Source: JACNJF01 sp050288105 (GTDB lineage: Bacteria; Pseudomonadota; Gammaproteobacteria; GCA-001735895). From it: a DNA stretch of 64,000 nt. This document shows positions 52,727 through 61,249 of this stretch, piece by piece. Every line of letters starts with the position of its first letter. Within the stretch, counting starts at the first letter, position 1. The DNA lies in assembly GCA_050288105.1 (NCBI GenBank), contig JBNKDE010000007.1, forward strand, positions 186,001 through 250,000, given 5' to 3'. A model generated the notes under the pieces. The model saw only the letters and a list, made by a program, of their open reading frames with translations, was not told where the DNA came from and made no database searches. A program made the translations under genes and the position numbers.

Positions 52727-53985
52727 TGCAAAGCGATACACTCGCCTGGCGCTATCGTGTAATTTCCCTGATTCTATTGCCATTCTGGCTGCTGCATGCG
52801 AGCTGGCTTGCACTGCGCTACCGATCACTCGATTACCTCACGCAAAGACTTGGCTTCAGCCAGCCAAATCGAGATGAAGATATCTGGATACACGCCTCTT
52901 CGGTAGGTGAAGTCGCATTGGTTAAACCCTTAATTGAATCGCTTTACAAACACTATCCCCTTCACCTAACGACATTCACCATTACCGGCTACCTGCATGC
53001 CAGAGCGCAGATCCCAGGAATCAGTATCTCGGTACTTCCGATTGATTTCTGGCCGATCAGCCGCCATTTTATGCGCGCATCCAGACCGAAGCTCGGCCTG
53101 ATTGCTGAAACCGAACTGTGGCCTGAAACCCTGTATCAGGCAAAAAGGGCCGGGGTAAAATTACTGCAGATCAACGCACGCCTGTCGAAAAAAACAGTCG
53201 ACGCGCCTGCCTTGCTATTGCCCGTACTTAAACAGACTCTGGGTTACTTTGACCTGGTGTTAACCCGATCTGATTCCGATAAGGCGAATTTTCTACAGAT
53301 GGGGGTAGCGGCAGACAAGCTGCTGGTAGCTGGAAATTTAAAATTTGCCGCCAGTTCAGAGCAACAGGAATATCCATGCCTGATCGAACGCCCCTATCTG
53401 TTATTCGCATCTACCCATCAACCTGAAGAACTCTGCTTTGCTGAACTGAGAAAAGAATTCCCGCAGCAACCTCTATGGGTGCTGGCGCCACGTCATCCCA
53501 AACGCGCTGACGAGATCTTGCGCTCCCTGAAACCGCTGCACCTCAATATCGCACAGAGAAGTACTGGCCAGCCAATCGATGACACTACCGATATCTACCT
53601 GGCAGATACGCTGGGAGAGCTCAAGGCCTTAATGGCACATGCGCATCTTGTTGTCATGGGTGGCTCGTTTAATAACACTGGTGGACATAACCTGCTGGAA
53701 CCCGCGGCTCTGGGAAAAGCGGTGATCACAGGTCCCAGCGATAGCAATATCTGCAACGATATCGAGTACCTGCAAAGTCATCAGGCTATCCTGCAGGTAT
53801 CAGATATCGACCAGTTAAAGCTCAGCCTCGAACAGCTACTGGCACGACCAGAGCAGATCGAGCAGATGGCTCAGGCGGCGCAGCATGCCGTTCAGGAACA
53901 GGCATCTATTCTGACGCGATACCTGGATTTGATTCATCAGGCGCATGGTAGCCCTGTAGCAGGGACTGCCAATAGTGCTGATTAA
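52726..53985 (+). CDS. waaA: 3-deoxy-D-manno-octulosonic acid transferase
   Basis: Transfers Kdo from CMP-Kdo to lipid IVA on the inner-membrane inner face. The 419-residue protein shows HASSVGEVALVKPLIESL, the AETELWPE motif that includes the catalytic Glu region, and the GT-B C-terminal domain with GGSFNNTGGHNLLEPAALGKAV. A single N-terminal anchor is seen (YRVISLILLPFWLLHASWLAL). It overlaps the 3' end of kdkA by 80 bp on the opposite strand. Whether it adds one or two Kdo residues is not visible, but a kdkA neighbour favours a phosphorylated single Kdo. Confidence 0.96.
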   Translation: MQSDTLAWRYRVISLILLPFWLLHASWLALRYRSLDYLTQRLGFSQPNRDEDIWIHASSVGEVALVKPLIESLYKHYPLHLTTFTITGYLHARAQIPGISISVLPIDFWPISRHFMRASRPKLGLIAETELWPETLYQAKRAGVKLLQINARLSKKTVDAPALLLPVLKQTLGYFDLVLTRSDSDKANFLQMGVAADKLLVAGNLKFAASSEQQEYPCLIERPYLLFASTHQPEELCFAELRKEFPQQPLWVLAPRHPKRADEILRSLKPLHLNIAQRSTGQPIDDTTDIYLADTLGELKALMAHAHLVVMGGSFNNTGGHNLLEPAALGKAVITGPSDSNICNDIEYLQSHQAILQVSDIDQLKLSLEQLLARPEQIEQMAQAAQHAVQEQASILTRYLDLIHQAHGSPVAGTANSAD

Positions 53986-54640
53986 AATGAAAAGCTGAGC
54001 CCGCTGATTCGCGCTGGTTCTGAATCTTGTGTAATGAGCGCAGCAACCGAGTCAGGTTGCCCGACCGCCACCCATCCTGCGTTTTTTTGATTTTCGCCTT
54101 ATCAAAATCAATCAGATGAAAACCCATTTCCATGTCGACCAGGATATTGTTGGCATTTAAATCAACATGCTCGATCCCCGCATCATGCATGCGTCGAATC
54201 AATCGACCAATACGTTGCCAATCATCTGCTTCCAGCTTTTGATGGTACAGCCAGCTTGCCAGCGTGCCCTGATTCGGAATATAACGACTGATAATCGCAG
54301 CTCGATAATACAGGCCTTTTTTTCTGAGCATGAAAGCAACCACTTCAGCTACTGGCAAATGATGCTGCAACGCATGTTTAATCACCAGTTGCTCTGTAAA
54401 AGGACGGCTGTTGCTAACACCGCTCCACAGATAGCGATCCTGTAACAGGGCCGCCACCATACCGCCGCGCAAATAGCGTCTCAATACCAGAGCCTGCCCC
54501 TGAACCACGATCTTATAACTGGCACCTCTACCTCCGGTTAGCTGGACAGTGTGAGGATCCTGCTGCCAGTAGGCGATATCAAAATCATATTCGGTAAAGC
54601 GATGATTAAAAGATTCATCCTGCTGAATAAAAACAGACAT
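53906..54640 (-). CDS. kdkA: 3-deoxy-D-manno-octulosonic acid kinase
   Basis: Phosphorylates the 4-OH of the first Kdo of LPS. The 244-residue protein has a kinase-like fold: TGGRGASYKIVVQGQALVLRRYLRGG at the N-terminus (nucleotide loop), the catalytic HVDLNANNILVD and the metal-binding FHLIDFDKAKIK. It converges with waaA, sharing its last 80 bp antisense, an arrangement that would normally be tuned in related genomes. KdkA commonly occurs where a heptose is added to a phosphorylated single Kdo, which fits the GT9 and gmhA-like genes beside it. Confidence 0.93.
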   Translation of the reverse strand: MSVFIQQDESFNHRFTEYDFDIAYWQQDPHTVQLTGGRGASYKIVVQGQALVLRRYLRGGMVAALLQDRYLWSGVSNSRPFTEQLVIKHALQHHLPVAEVVAFMLRKKGLYYRAAIISRYIPNQGTLASWLYHQKLEADDWQRIGRLIRRMHDAGIEHVDLNANNILVDMEMGFHLIDFDKAKIKKTQDGWRSGNLTRLLRSLHKIQNQRESAGSAFHFNQHYWQSLLQGYHAPDESNPGIASE

Positions 54641-54815
54641 AGTTAAGTGAGTATAATTTTCCAGCCGCTATTGTAACTATTAACCCAGCACCAATATAGG
54701 CATTGTTCAGCCGCCGCACACTGGTTCACGGCAAGGCTATAGATAATTCCAATTACCGGCACAGTCGGGTAAAGTAACCGTCTTGTTTACTAGCCAACAG
54801 CAGCAGGATTTTTAC

Positions 54816-55409
54816 GTGTCTGAAACCGATCATAGTGCCTTCATCCGGAAAACGGTACAGCAGTCCATAGACCTGAAAAATCAGCTATTGAATGATAGCG
54901 AGTTACTGAATAGAGTCAGCCAGGTGAGTGAACGTTGTATACAGACCTTTAAAGCGGGCAACCGTCTGCTGATTGCCGGTAATGGAGGCAGTGCTGCCGA
55001 TGCGCAGCATATCGCTGCTGAATTTGTATGCCGTTTTAATTTTGAGCGACCCGGACTACCCGCAATGGCCCTTGCCACCAATTATTCAATGATTACAGCT
55101 GCTGGCAATGACTACAGCTTTGATGAAGTTTTTTCTAGAGAAATCGAAGCCAATGGTCGTGCAGGAGATATCTTCATCGGTATTTCAACCTCAGGTAACT
55201 CGAGCAATATTCTTAAAGCCATCGCAGCAGCAAAGCAGAAAGACATTTACACTGTAGGTCTAGCTGGAGCAGGTGGTAAAATTCAGCATGCGGTAGATAG
55301 TTGCCTGAACATCCCCTCGGATTGCACCCCCAGAATACAGGAGTGCCATATCATGATTGGGCATATCATCTGTGAAATCGTAGAAAATAAACTGTTTGCT
55401 CGTCTGTAA
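54816..55409 (+). CDS. gmhA: Phosphoheptose isomerase-like SIS-domain protein
   Basis: Likely converts sedoheptulose 7-phosphate to D-glycero-D-manno-heptose 7-phosphate for the LPS core. SIS-fold motifs are AGNGGSAADAQHIAAEFVCRF and ISTSGNSSNILKAIAAAKQKD; the Glu and His residues expected in the active site (ECHIMIGH) appear near the end. GTG at 54816 is chosen because AGGAT lies just upstream; a TTG at 54783 is an alternative that adds 11 residues. A GT9 gene follows after 8 bp. DiaA-like members share this fold, so assignment is by context. Confidence 0.87.
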   Translation: MSETDHSAFIRKTVQQSIDLKNQLLNDSELLNRVSQVSERCIQTFKAGNRLLIAGNGGSAADAQHIAAEFVCRFNFERPGLPAMALATNYSMITAAGNDYSFDEVFSREIEANGRAGDIFIGISTSGNSSNILKAIAAAKQKDIYTVGLAGAGGKIQHAVDSCLNIPSDCTPRIQECHIMIGHIICEIVENKLFARL

Positions 55410-55417
55410 CACCGCTC

Positions 55418-56488
55418 ATGACCACTCTTTCATTTGAAAAGCCGCCCGCTTCGCTTTGCCTGTTACGGCTGTCCGCGATAGGTGATGTCACCCATCTGTT
55501 ACCAATTGTTGCCACCCTGCAGCAGCAATGGCCAGAAACCAGAATCACCTGGATTATCGGTCGTATTGAATATCAACTGGTTAAAAATCTAACCGGTATT
55601 GAATTTATCGTATTTGATAAACGCAACGGCTTCGCCGAGTACCTGAAATTACGTCAATCTCTGGCAAATAGAAAATTTGATGTGCTGTTAATGATGCAGG
55701 TTGCGCTGAGAGCAAACCTGATCAGCCTGTTGATTAACGCAAAATACAAAATTGGCTACGACTCGGCGCGCGCCAGGGACTTTCATGGATTATTCTGCAA
55801 ACATCATATACAGGGACCCAATCGTGTCCATGTACTGGATAGTTTTTTTCAGTTTATTGAAAAGCTGGGGATCCAGCAGCGCAATATGAACTGGTTGTTA
55901 AAATCTGATTCTACTTCCACCGCCTACGCTAAAGACATCATTCAGCAGCAGACTACCGTCATCATCAACCCCTGTAGCAGTGCGCGTGCGAATAATTTCC
56001 GTAACTGGTCCGAAAGCAGTTACGCACATATTGTCGACCATCTTTCAAACAAAGGTATCAAAGTTATTCTTACCGGTGGGCCAGACTCAGCTGAAATAGA
56101 ATTTGCGCAGCATATAGTCGAACAATGCCAGCAACCACCAGTCAACCTGGTAGGGAAAACCAGTTTGATGCAGTTGCTGGCTCTACTTGAACAGGGACGC
56201 TGCCTGATAGCTCCGGATACCGGTCCAGCTCATATGGGGACGGTAGCGGGTATTCCAGTTATCGGACTGTATGCCAGCAGCAATCCATTGCGCACTGGCC
56301 CCTATAATAGCCAGCAATACCTGGTTAATGCCTACCCCGCCGCCCTTGAAAAATATAATCATAAAACTGTTGAGCAGGCGCGCTGGGGAGAACGTGTCAG
56401 AAGCCCTGAGGTCATGCAGATGATTTCCGAACAGTCAGTCATCACGGCACTTGAGCAAATACTGAATCAGGACAGCTTGATACCATGA
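55418..56488 (+). CDS. Glycosyltransferase family 9 (heptosyltransferase-like)
   Basis: A 356-residue cytoplasmic GT-B protein. The N-terminal LLRLSAIGDVTHLLPIVATLQ and C-terminal CLIAPDTGPAHMGTVAGIPVIGLYASSNPLRTGPY are the two blocks of the WaaC/WaaF/RfaQ family, which add heptoses to the inner core of LPS. It could be any of these. The 4-bp ATGA overlap with the next, PbgA-like gene indicates a coupled transcript. Confidence 0.92.
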   Translation: MTTLSFEKPPASLCLLRLSAIGDVTHLLPIVATLQQQWPETRITWIIGRIEYQLVKNLTGIEFIVFDKRNGFAEYLKLRQSLANRKFDVLLMMQVALRANLISLLINAKYKIGYDSARARDFHGLFCKHHIQGPNRVHVLDSFFQFIEKLGIQQRNMNWLLKSDSTSTAYAKDIIQQQTTVIINPCSSARANNFRNWSESSYAHIVDHLSNKGIKVILTGGPDSAEIEFAQHIVEQCQQPPVNLVGKTSLMQLLALLEQGRCLIAPDTGPAHMGTVAGIPVIGLYASSNPLRTGPYNSQQYLVNAYPAALEKYNHKTVEQARWGERVRSPEVMQMISEQSVITALEQILNQDSLIP

Positions 56489-58320
56489 AACAGGGGCGTT
56501 TATTCCTTAGCGCGACGGCGCTGTGGATGGTTTTCGTAAATGGTATTCTTGCTGCGCTGGTTTCGTTTTATGGCGTGTTTAGCAGTGAACTTCCTCAGAG
56601 TGTTGTTGCTGCGGTGTATCTGCTGCTGCAACAGTTGGGGCACTTCCAGTTTCTGGCGTTCCTGATTGGCGTGCCCATCATCCTGTTCGCGCTGATACTG
56701 CCCTGCAGAAGAATCGTCGCTAGCCTGCTGGTATTTTGCTTTACCGCTTTCATCATCATCGTATTTGTCGATTACGCAGTGTTCAGACTCTACCGTTTCC
56801 ACCTGAATGGCATGGTGTGGAATATGTTGACCGGTGGTGCGATGGAAGAGATATTCGTATTTGATATAGCTAACATTATCAGCTTAGGCCTGGTGATTGC
56901 ACTGGTTGCACTGACTCAGGTTGCGCTATTGCGTTTTTTACAGCGGCGCCAGAAAAAACCTCATTGGCTTACTGGCGGGAAGGCATCTGTGCTGGTTGTA
57001 TTCCTGATGTTTGCTGGACAGGCTACGTACGCCATATCCGACGCTTTTTACCGTCTCGATGTGCTTACCCAGACTCGATTTATCCCGCTGGCTCAACCTA
57101 TTACCATTAAAAAGTTCCTGCGCCAGAAAGGATGGATTCCTGAAGTTCCGCAGGATGCCAAATTAAATATTTCGACTAATGGTCGTTTTAGCTACCCGCT
57201 AAAGTCACTGCAGTGCGCAACCCAAAAGTCCAGGCCCAATATCCTGGTCATCATCTCGGACAGCTTGAGATTCGATATGCTCAACCCCGAGGTGATGCCA
57301 GTATGGTCCGCATTAGCCGAACAGAGCCAGGTTTTTACGAATCATATCAGTACCGGTAATGCGACGCGCTTTGGGGTATATGGCTTATTCAGCGGGCTAT
57401 TCGGCAACTACTGGTTTGATGCCCTGAACAATAATGCAAGTTCCGTACTGGTGGATCAATTACAGACACAGGGCTACCGCTTTGGCTTTTTCAGTAATGC
57501 GCGTCTTTCCAGCCCAGAATTCGATAAGACCCTGTTTTCCAGCGTAAAACAACAGATACCTGCTGCAACACCAGGTAAGGATGTGATCAGTCGAGAATAT
57601 GAAATCACCCGCCAGGCTAAAACATTCATTGAAAACAGCAATGAGGATCCATTCTTTGGATTTGTGTTTTTTGATGCGCCGCATGCCTATGTCTCACCAC
57701 CTGAAGCGCAGAAATTTCAACCTGCACTGGAGTCGATTAATTACCTTAGCCTGAATAATGACACTGACCCCAAACCCTTTTTAAACCGCTATAAAAATGC
57801 GGTGCATTTTACCGATCAACTCACTGGGGAAATACTGGATGCTTTAAAAGAGAAAGGGCTGCTGGAGAATACCATCATCATACTGACCGGAGATCATGGG
57901 CAGGAAGCGAATGAAACACGCACCAATAGCTGGGGGCATAACAGCAATTTCTCGCGTTATCAGATACAGGTTCCCTTGCTACTGTACTGGCCGGGCAAGC
58001 CACCGCAAAGCTATAACCACCTGAGTTCTCATGTTGATCTGGTGCCTACTCTGATGCAGGAAGTATTTCACTGTAACAACGAAGTTTCCGACTATAGCAA
58101 CGGGCAATCGCTGTTTAATACGCATGCGAGAGATTTTCTGCTGGTCAAAACCTGGACAGACATGGCAGTTGTTAACAATCAATATATCCAGATATACCCC
58201 AAACTGGGACCTTCAGAAACTCGTGACTATTACAGTTATCAAAAGACCACTTCCACTCCTGAAAATCTAAATAGCGTAGGTGCAAAAGTCATCAAATCAA
58301 TGAGCCAGTTCTATCAATAA
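56485..58320 (+). CDS. PbgA/YejM-like membrane protein (DUF3413 + sulfatase fold)
   Basis: A 611-residue inner-membrane protein with five membrane segments (to about residue 185), then a periplasmic alkaline-phosphatase-superfamily domain. Characteristic sites are VIISDSLRFDML (an Asp where the phosphoglycerol transferases have Glu), STGNATRFGVYGLFSG and ILTGDHGQEANETRTNSWGH. The layout matches PbgA (LapC), which sets LpxC degradation and cardiolipin/LPS balance and is thought non-catalytic. Catalysis is therefore uncertain here. It stands between the heptosyltransferase-like gene and two LtaS-like genes on the opposite strand. Confidence 0.87.
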   Translation: MKQGRLFLSATALWMVFVNGILAALVSFYGVFSSELPQSVVAAVYLLLQQLGHFQFLAFLIGVPIILFALILPCRRIVASLLVFCFTAFIIIVFVDYAVFRLYRFHLNGMVWNMLTGGAMEEIFVFDIANIISLGLVIALVALTQVALLRFLQRRQKKPHWLTGGKASVLVVFLMFAGQATYAISDAFYRLDVLTQTRFIPLAQPITIKKFLRQKGWIPEVPQDAKLNISTNGRFSYPLKSLQCATQKSRPNILVIISDSLRFDMLNPEVMPVWSALAEQSQVFTNHISTGNATRFGVYGLFSGLFGNYWFDALNNNASSVLVDQLQTQGYRFGFFSNARLSSPEFDKTLFSSVKQQIPAATPGKDVISREYEITRQAKTFIENSNEDPFFGFVFFDAPHAYVSPPEAQKFQPALESINYLSLNNDTDPKPFLNRYKNAVHFTDQLTGEILDALKEKGLLENTIIILTGDHGQEANETRTNSWGHNSNFSRYQIQVPLLLYWPGKPPQSYNHLSSHVDLVPTLMQEVFHCNNEVSDYSNGQSLFNTHARDFLLVKTWTDMAVVNNQYIQIYPKLGPSETRDYYSYQKTTSTPENLNSVGAKVIKSMSQFYQ

Positions 58321-58331
58321 TCTCGCTCAGT

Positions 58332-60353
58332 TTACTTAGCAGATTTATGTTGCTGCTGATAATCCCTGACGATCAGATATTGTTTTAACAGCCTGCGATA
58401 CTGCTCCTCGCTGAGATCCGACAGACGTGATTGCGGTACCGTCAGGGCCTGTGCGTTTAACAGATACTTTTCATCATCCAGCCAGCGATAAAAGGAATGG
58501 TTCTGACTATCTACCACACCTTCAGGAAACAGAAACTGTCCATCACTGGAACGCCCATAAGCGGTATCAATATTTTTAAAATTGAATGGCTGCCCAAAAT
58601 TAACATAGTCGGCCTGTGACAAAGATAATTCAAACAGCGTTGGGAACAGGTCATTATGCGAACCAGGCATATCCGGCGCAACGTCTTTTAGTAGATCTAA
58701 TGACTCCGGCACATAAAAATATGCGGGTACTGAATAACGCAGATATTTATCTTCACTGGCACTGTTATCGATAAAAAGCCTGTGTGGGTGATCCCCGGTT
58801 GCAACAATAATCACCTTATCCTTCAGGCTGCTCTGCTTCACCCAGCTAATAAAACGTCCGAGTTGATCCGATTGATAATTATAGCCCGTAAGAATAGAAA
58901 TCTTTTCTTTATCGTCAGCGGGCAGGCCATACACCGAAGGATCAAGTGGTGGCTGTCGGTAGGTTTTTGGCAATCTTACTGGCGAGTGATTATTAGTGGT
59001 TAATACGAAACTGAACAGGGACTGATTATCCTGCTCTGCCTGCTGAATCGATTTAATTAAATACTTGAATAGATATTCATCATATACGCCCCATGGATTA
59101 TCACTGGCATCTACCGTATAAAAGCGCTCAATCTCTGAGCGACCGATATATCGATCAAAGCCCTGTTGTAGCCAGAAGTTATTATGGTTGCGCCAGGAAC
59201 TATACCCGCCGCTTAGAAACAGCGTTTGATAATCCTTCTGCTTAAAAGGTAATACATTGGACAGGCTCAACGACGTATTGCTGGCCAGAGACTGCGAAAG
59301 TGGTGTAATCGGCGAGTTCATCAGCAATGCTTCTATCGAGGGGTTAGTCGCATATTGATTGGTAAAAAACTGCAGAAAATAATGATCTTGCTGAGCATGT
59401 CGGGCAAACTCACCAAGTACGTTATTTTGCTCTGACTGACCTCGGGCAATCTGTGTGGACCAGCCTTCCATCAGCACGAAAATAACATGTGGTCGCAATT
59501 TTTCGAGTTGCGCGTTGAAAGCCGTGCGGCGCTGCAGTGGGTTTTTACTACTGTACCCTGCCTGCTGTTGCAACTGCTGCAGATTAGCCAGGCCATTCGC
59601 TTTTAAAATATCCTGTTTAAACAGCCCCTGGTTGCTGACTTTGCGATCAGAATAGGCGTAGTAAAGATTAAAAGCACTATTCATCACCATAGAATTGATA
59701 AAGGTATTATCACTAACCGATGCGTGCTTGCGCTGCAGGGGAAAGGTATCCAGTGAGCCTCTGGTAAGCACAACCAGCACCACCAATGACACTAACCAGA
59801 GCATAAGTTGCTTTAACAAAGACATACTGCCTGTAGCCTTCCAATAACTGGCAGCGGTCAGCCTGTAAAAACTGCGGCTGAGCAAATAAAATACCACGAT
59901 AAATCCTGCGAAGATGAACAGCAGTAGATAGTTGCCCACTATGGTACTCATTATCGCCTGGGTATCGTCTTCAAAAAGTCCAAAGATGAGCACATCGACT
60001 GGGCGCTGAAAATAATAGAGATAACCGACATCTACAAAAACCAGAAATACCAGCAAGATTAAAATCAGGTTCAAAACCAGCTTTAAATAAGTATGAAAAA
60101 TTCTGCCAGGAAATAACCAGGAGAGCAGGACAGGAAACCAGAAAATCACCAGCAGTATTGAAGAAAGCAGCTTTAGATCGAATCTAAACCCTTTAAAGAA
60201 AAGATTATCCAGATAACCGGCATTCATCACCAGCTCATGCCAGTGACCAAACACCAGAACGTTAAAAGCTCGCGCAAATGTCAGTAATGACAGTAGCAGA
60301 ATAGAGAATACAACAACAACAGACAGGTTTTCTCTGAACTGAAATCTCATCAC
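58332..60353 (-). CDS. LTA synthase-family sulfatase-like phosphoglycerol transferase
   Basis: A 673-residue inner-membrane protein with five N-terminal membrane segments and a periplasmic LtaS/OpgB-type domain. Active-site segments are ILMEGW-like VLMEGWSTQIA (metal Glu), TNPSIEAL, with the Thr expected to carry the phosphoglycerol intermediate, and ATGDHPHRLF for Asp/His metal ligands. In Gram-negatives these enzymes move phosphoglycerol or phosphoethanolamine to glycans. Substrate here is unknown. It lies 5 bp downstream of the GDPD-like gene on the same strand. Confidence 0.85.
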   Translation of the reverse strand: MMRFQFRENLSVVVVFSILLLSLLTFARAFNVLVFGHWHELVMNAGYLDNLFFKGFRFDLKLLSSILLVIFWFPVLLSWLFPGRIFHTYLKLVLNLILILLVFLVFVDVGYLYYFQRPVDVLIFGLFEDDTQAIMSTIVGNYLLLFIFAGFIVVFYLLSRSFYRLTAASYWKATGSMSLLKQLMLWLVSLVVLVVLTRGSLDTFPLQRKHASVSDNTFINSMVMNSAFNLYYAYSDRKVSNQGLFKQDILKANGLANLQQLQQQAGYSSKNPLQRRTAFNAQLEKLRPHVIFVLMEGWSTQIARGQSEQNNVLGEFARHAQQDHYFLQFFTNQYATNPSIEALLMNSPITPLSQSLASNTSLSLSNVLPFKQKDYQTLFLSGGYSSWRNHNNFWLQQGFDRYIGRSEIERFYTVDASDNPWGVYDEYLFKYLIKSIQQAEQDNQSLFSFVLTTNNHSPVRLPKTYRQPPLDPSVYGLPADDKEKISILTGYNYQSDQLGRFISWVKQSSLKDKVIIVATGDHPHRLFIDNSASEDKYLRYSVPAYFYVPESLDLLKDVAPDMPGSHNDLFPTLFELSLSQADYVNFGQPFNFKNIDTAYGRSSDGQFLFPEGVVDSQNHSFYRWLDDEKYLLNAQALTVPQSRLSDLSEEQYRRLLKQYLIVRDYQQQHKSAK

Positions 60354-60358
60354 GGAAA

Positions 60359-61198
60359 TTAGCGGCTCGCCGTAGCCTTACAGGCATCCTTATCATAGAA
60401 ATTAACGCTCTGATTATTACCAACAATAAAGGCTCGAACATTTTTTAGCGTTAACATTTCATCAACCAGGCGCTCGTCTACCGGCAAGTGGTAGAGAAAT
60501 ACCGGTATATTGCCAAGCTGGGCGCGCGTTTTAGGCCCATATACAGGGTCACTCAACTCACCATACTCCATACCCATCACCGTATAGTCACCAAAATAAA
60601 ACACAATCTTATAAATGGTAATAGCAAAGCTGGACAATACGGGAATACTTTCCGGTAAAGGATGCGTATCAAAAATAGTATGGAACCCGGCATTATTAAA
60701 AATCGTTAGATTCGTTGGGTTTTCTCCTTCTACATAAATACGCTCATTAACCTGGTTATTTTTTGAAATTTCATGTAGTCGCGCTGCTGCCTGTAGTGCC
60801 TGATCATGATCAAGGTGTCGTATCTTCTTGAAGTCCAGCCAGAAATAATGGTCTGCCCCAATTGCATCAAATAGCTCACTGAGCGGCAGTATTCGCCCAT
60901 TTTTCTTATTGTAGGGGTAGTCATGTGAGACAATGTAATCCTTCAAACTCACATCATAATGTATATCTACCTCTACCCCCATTGCCCCCTCATCAAAGGC
61001 TTTACCGATGCTCTGGATAGAGTTTTGATCGACGCCTTCACCGTATAAGCCACGCGCAGTCCAGACCTTTCGACAATCATCGTATGCAGAAGAAAAATCC
61101 TTTTTAGGCAACTGGTAATCAACATAAAATGCGAGCGCAAAGTAAACCACGACCAGGAGGAGGATAAGATAAAAAAAGCTGCGAAGGATAAATCGCAT
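60359..61198 (-). CDS. GDPD-like membrane-anchored protein with altered active site
   Basis: A 279-residue protein with a single N-terminal anchor (FYLILLLVVVYFALAFYVDY) and a glycerophosphodiester phosphodiesterase-type TIM barrel. The metal pair E76-V-D78 (MGVEVDIHYD) and the H92-D93 motif (IVSHDYP) are present, but the first catalytic His of the HRG motif is replaced: A48-R49-G50. It may thus be inactive, or use a different residue. It lies between two LtaS-like genes, so it could act on phosphoglycerol-bearing products or bind glycerophosphodiesters. Confidence 0.82.
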   Translation of the reverse strand: MRFILRSFFYLILLLVVVYFALAFYVDYQLPKKDFSSAYDDCRKVWTARGLYGEGVDQNSIQSIGKAFDEGAMGVEVDIHYDVSLKDYIVSHDYPYNKKNGRILPLSELFDAIGADHYFWLDFKKIRHLDHDQALQAAARLHEISKNNQVNERIYVEGENPTNLTIFNNAGFHTIFDTHPLPESIPVLSSFAITIYKIVFYFGDYTVMGMEYGELSDPVYGPKTRAQLGNIPVFLYHLPVDERLVDEMLTLKNVRAFIVGNNQSVNFYDKDACKATASR

Positions 61199-61249
61199 AA
61201 TTCAGGATTCTCGGTAGTATAAAATTTTAAACATAGTCAGGCTGTCGCA

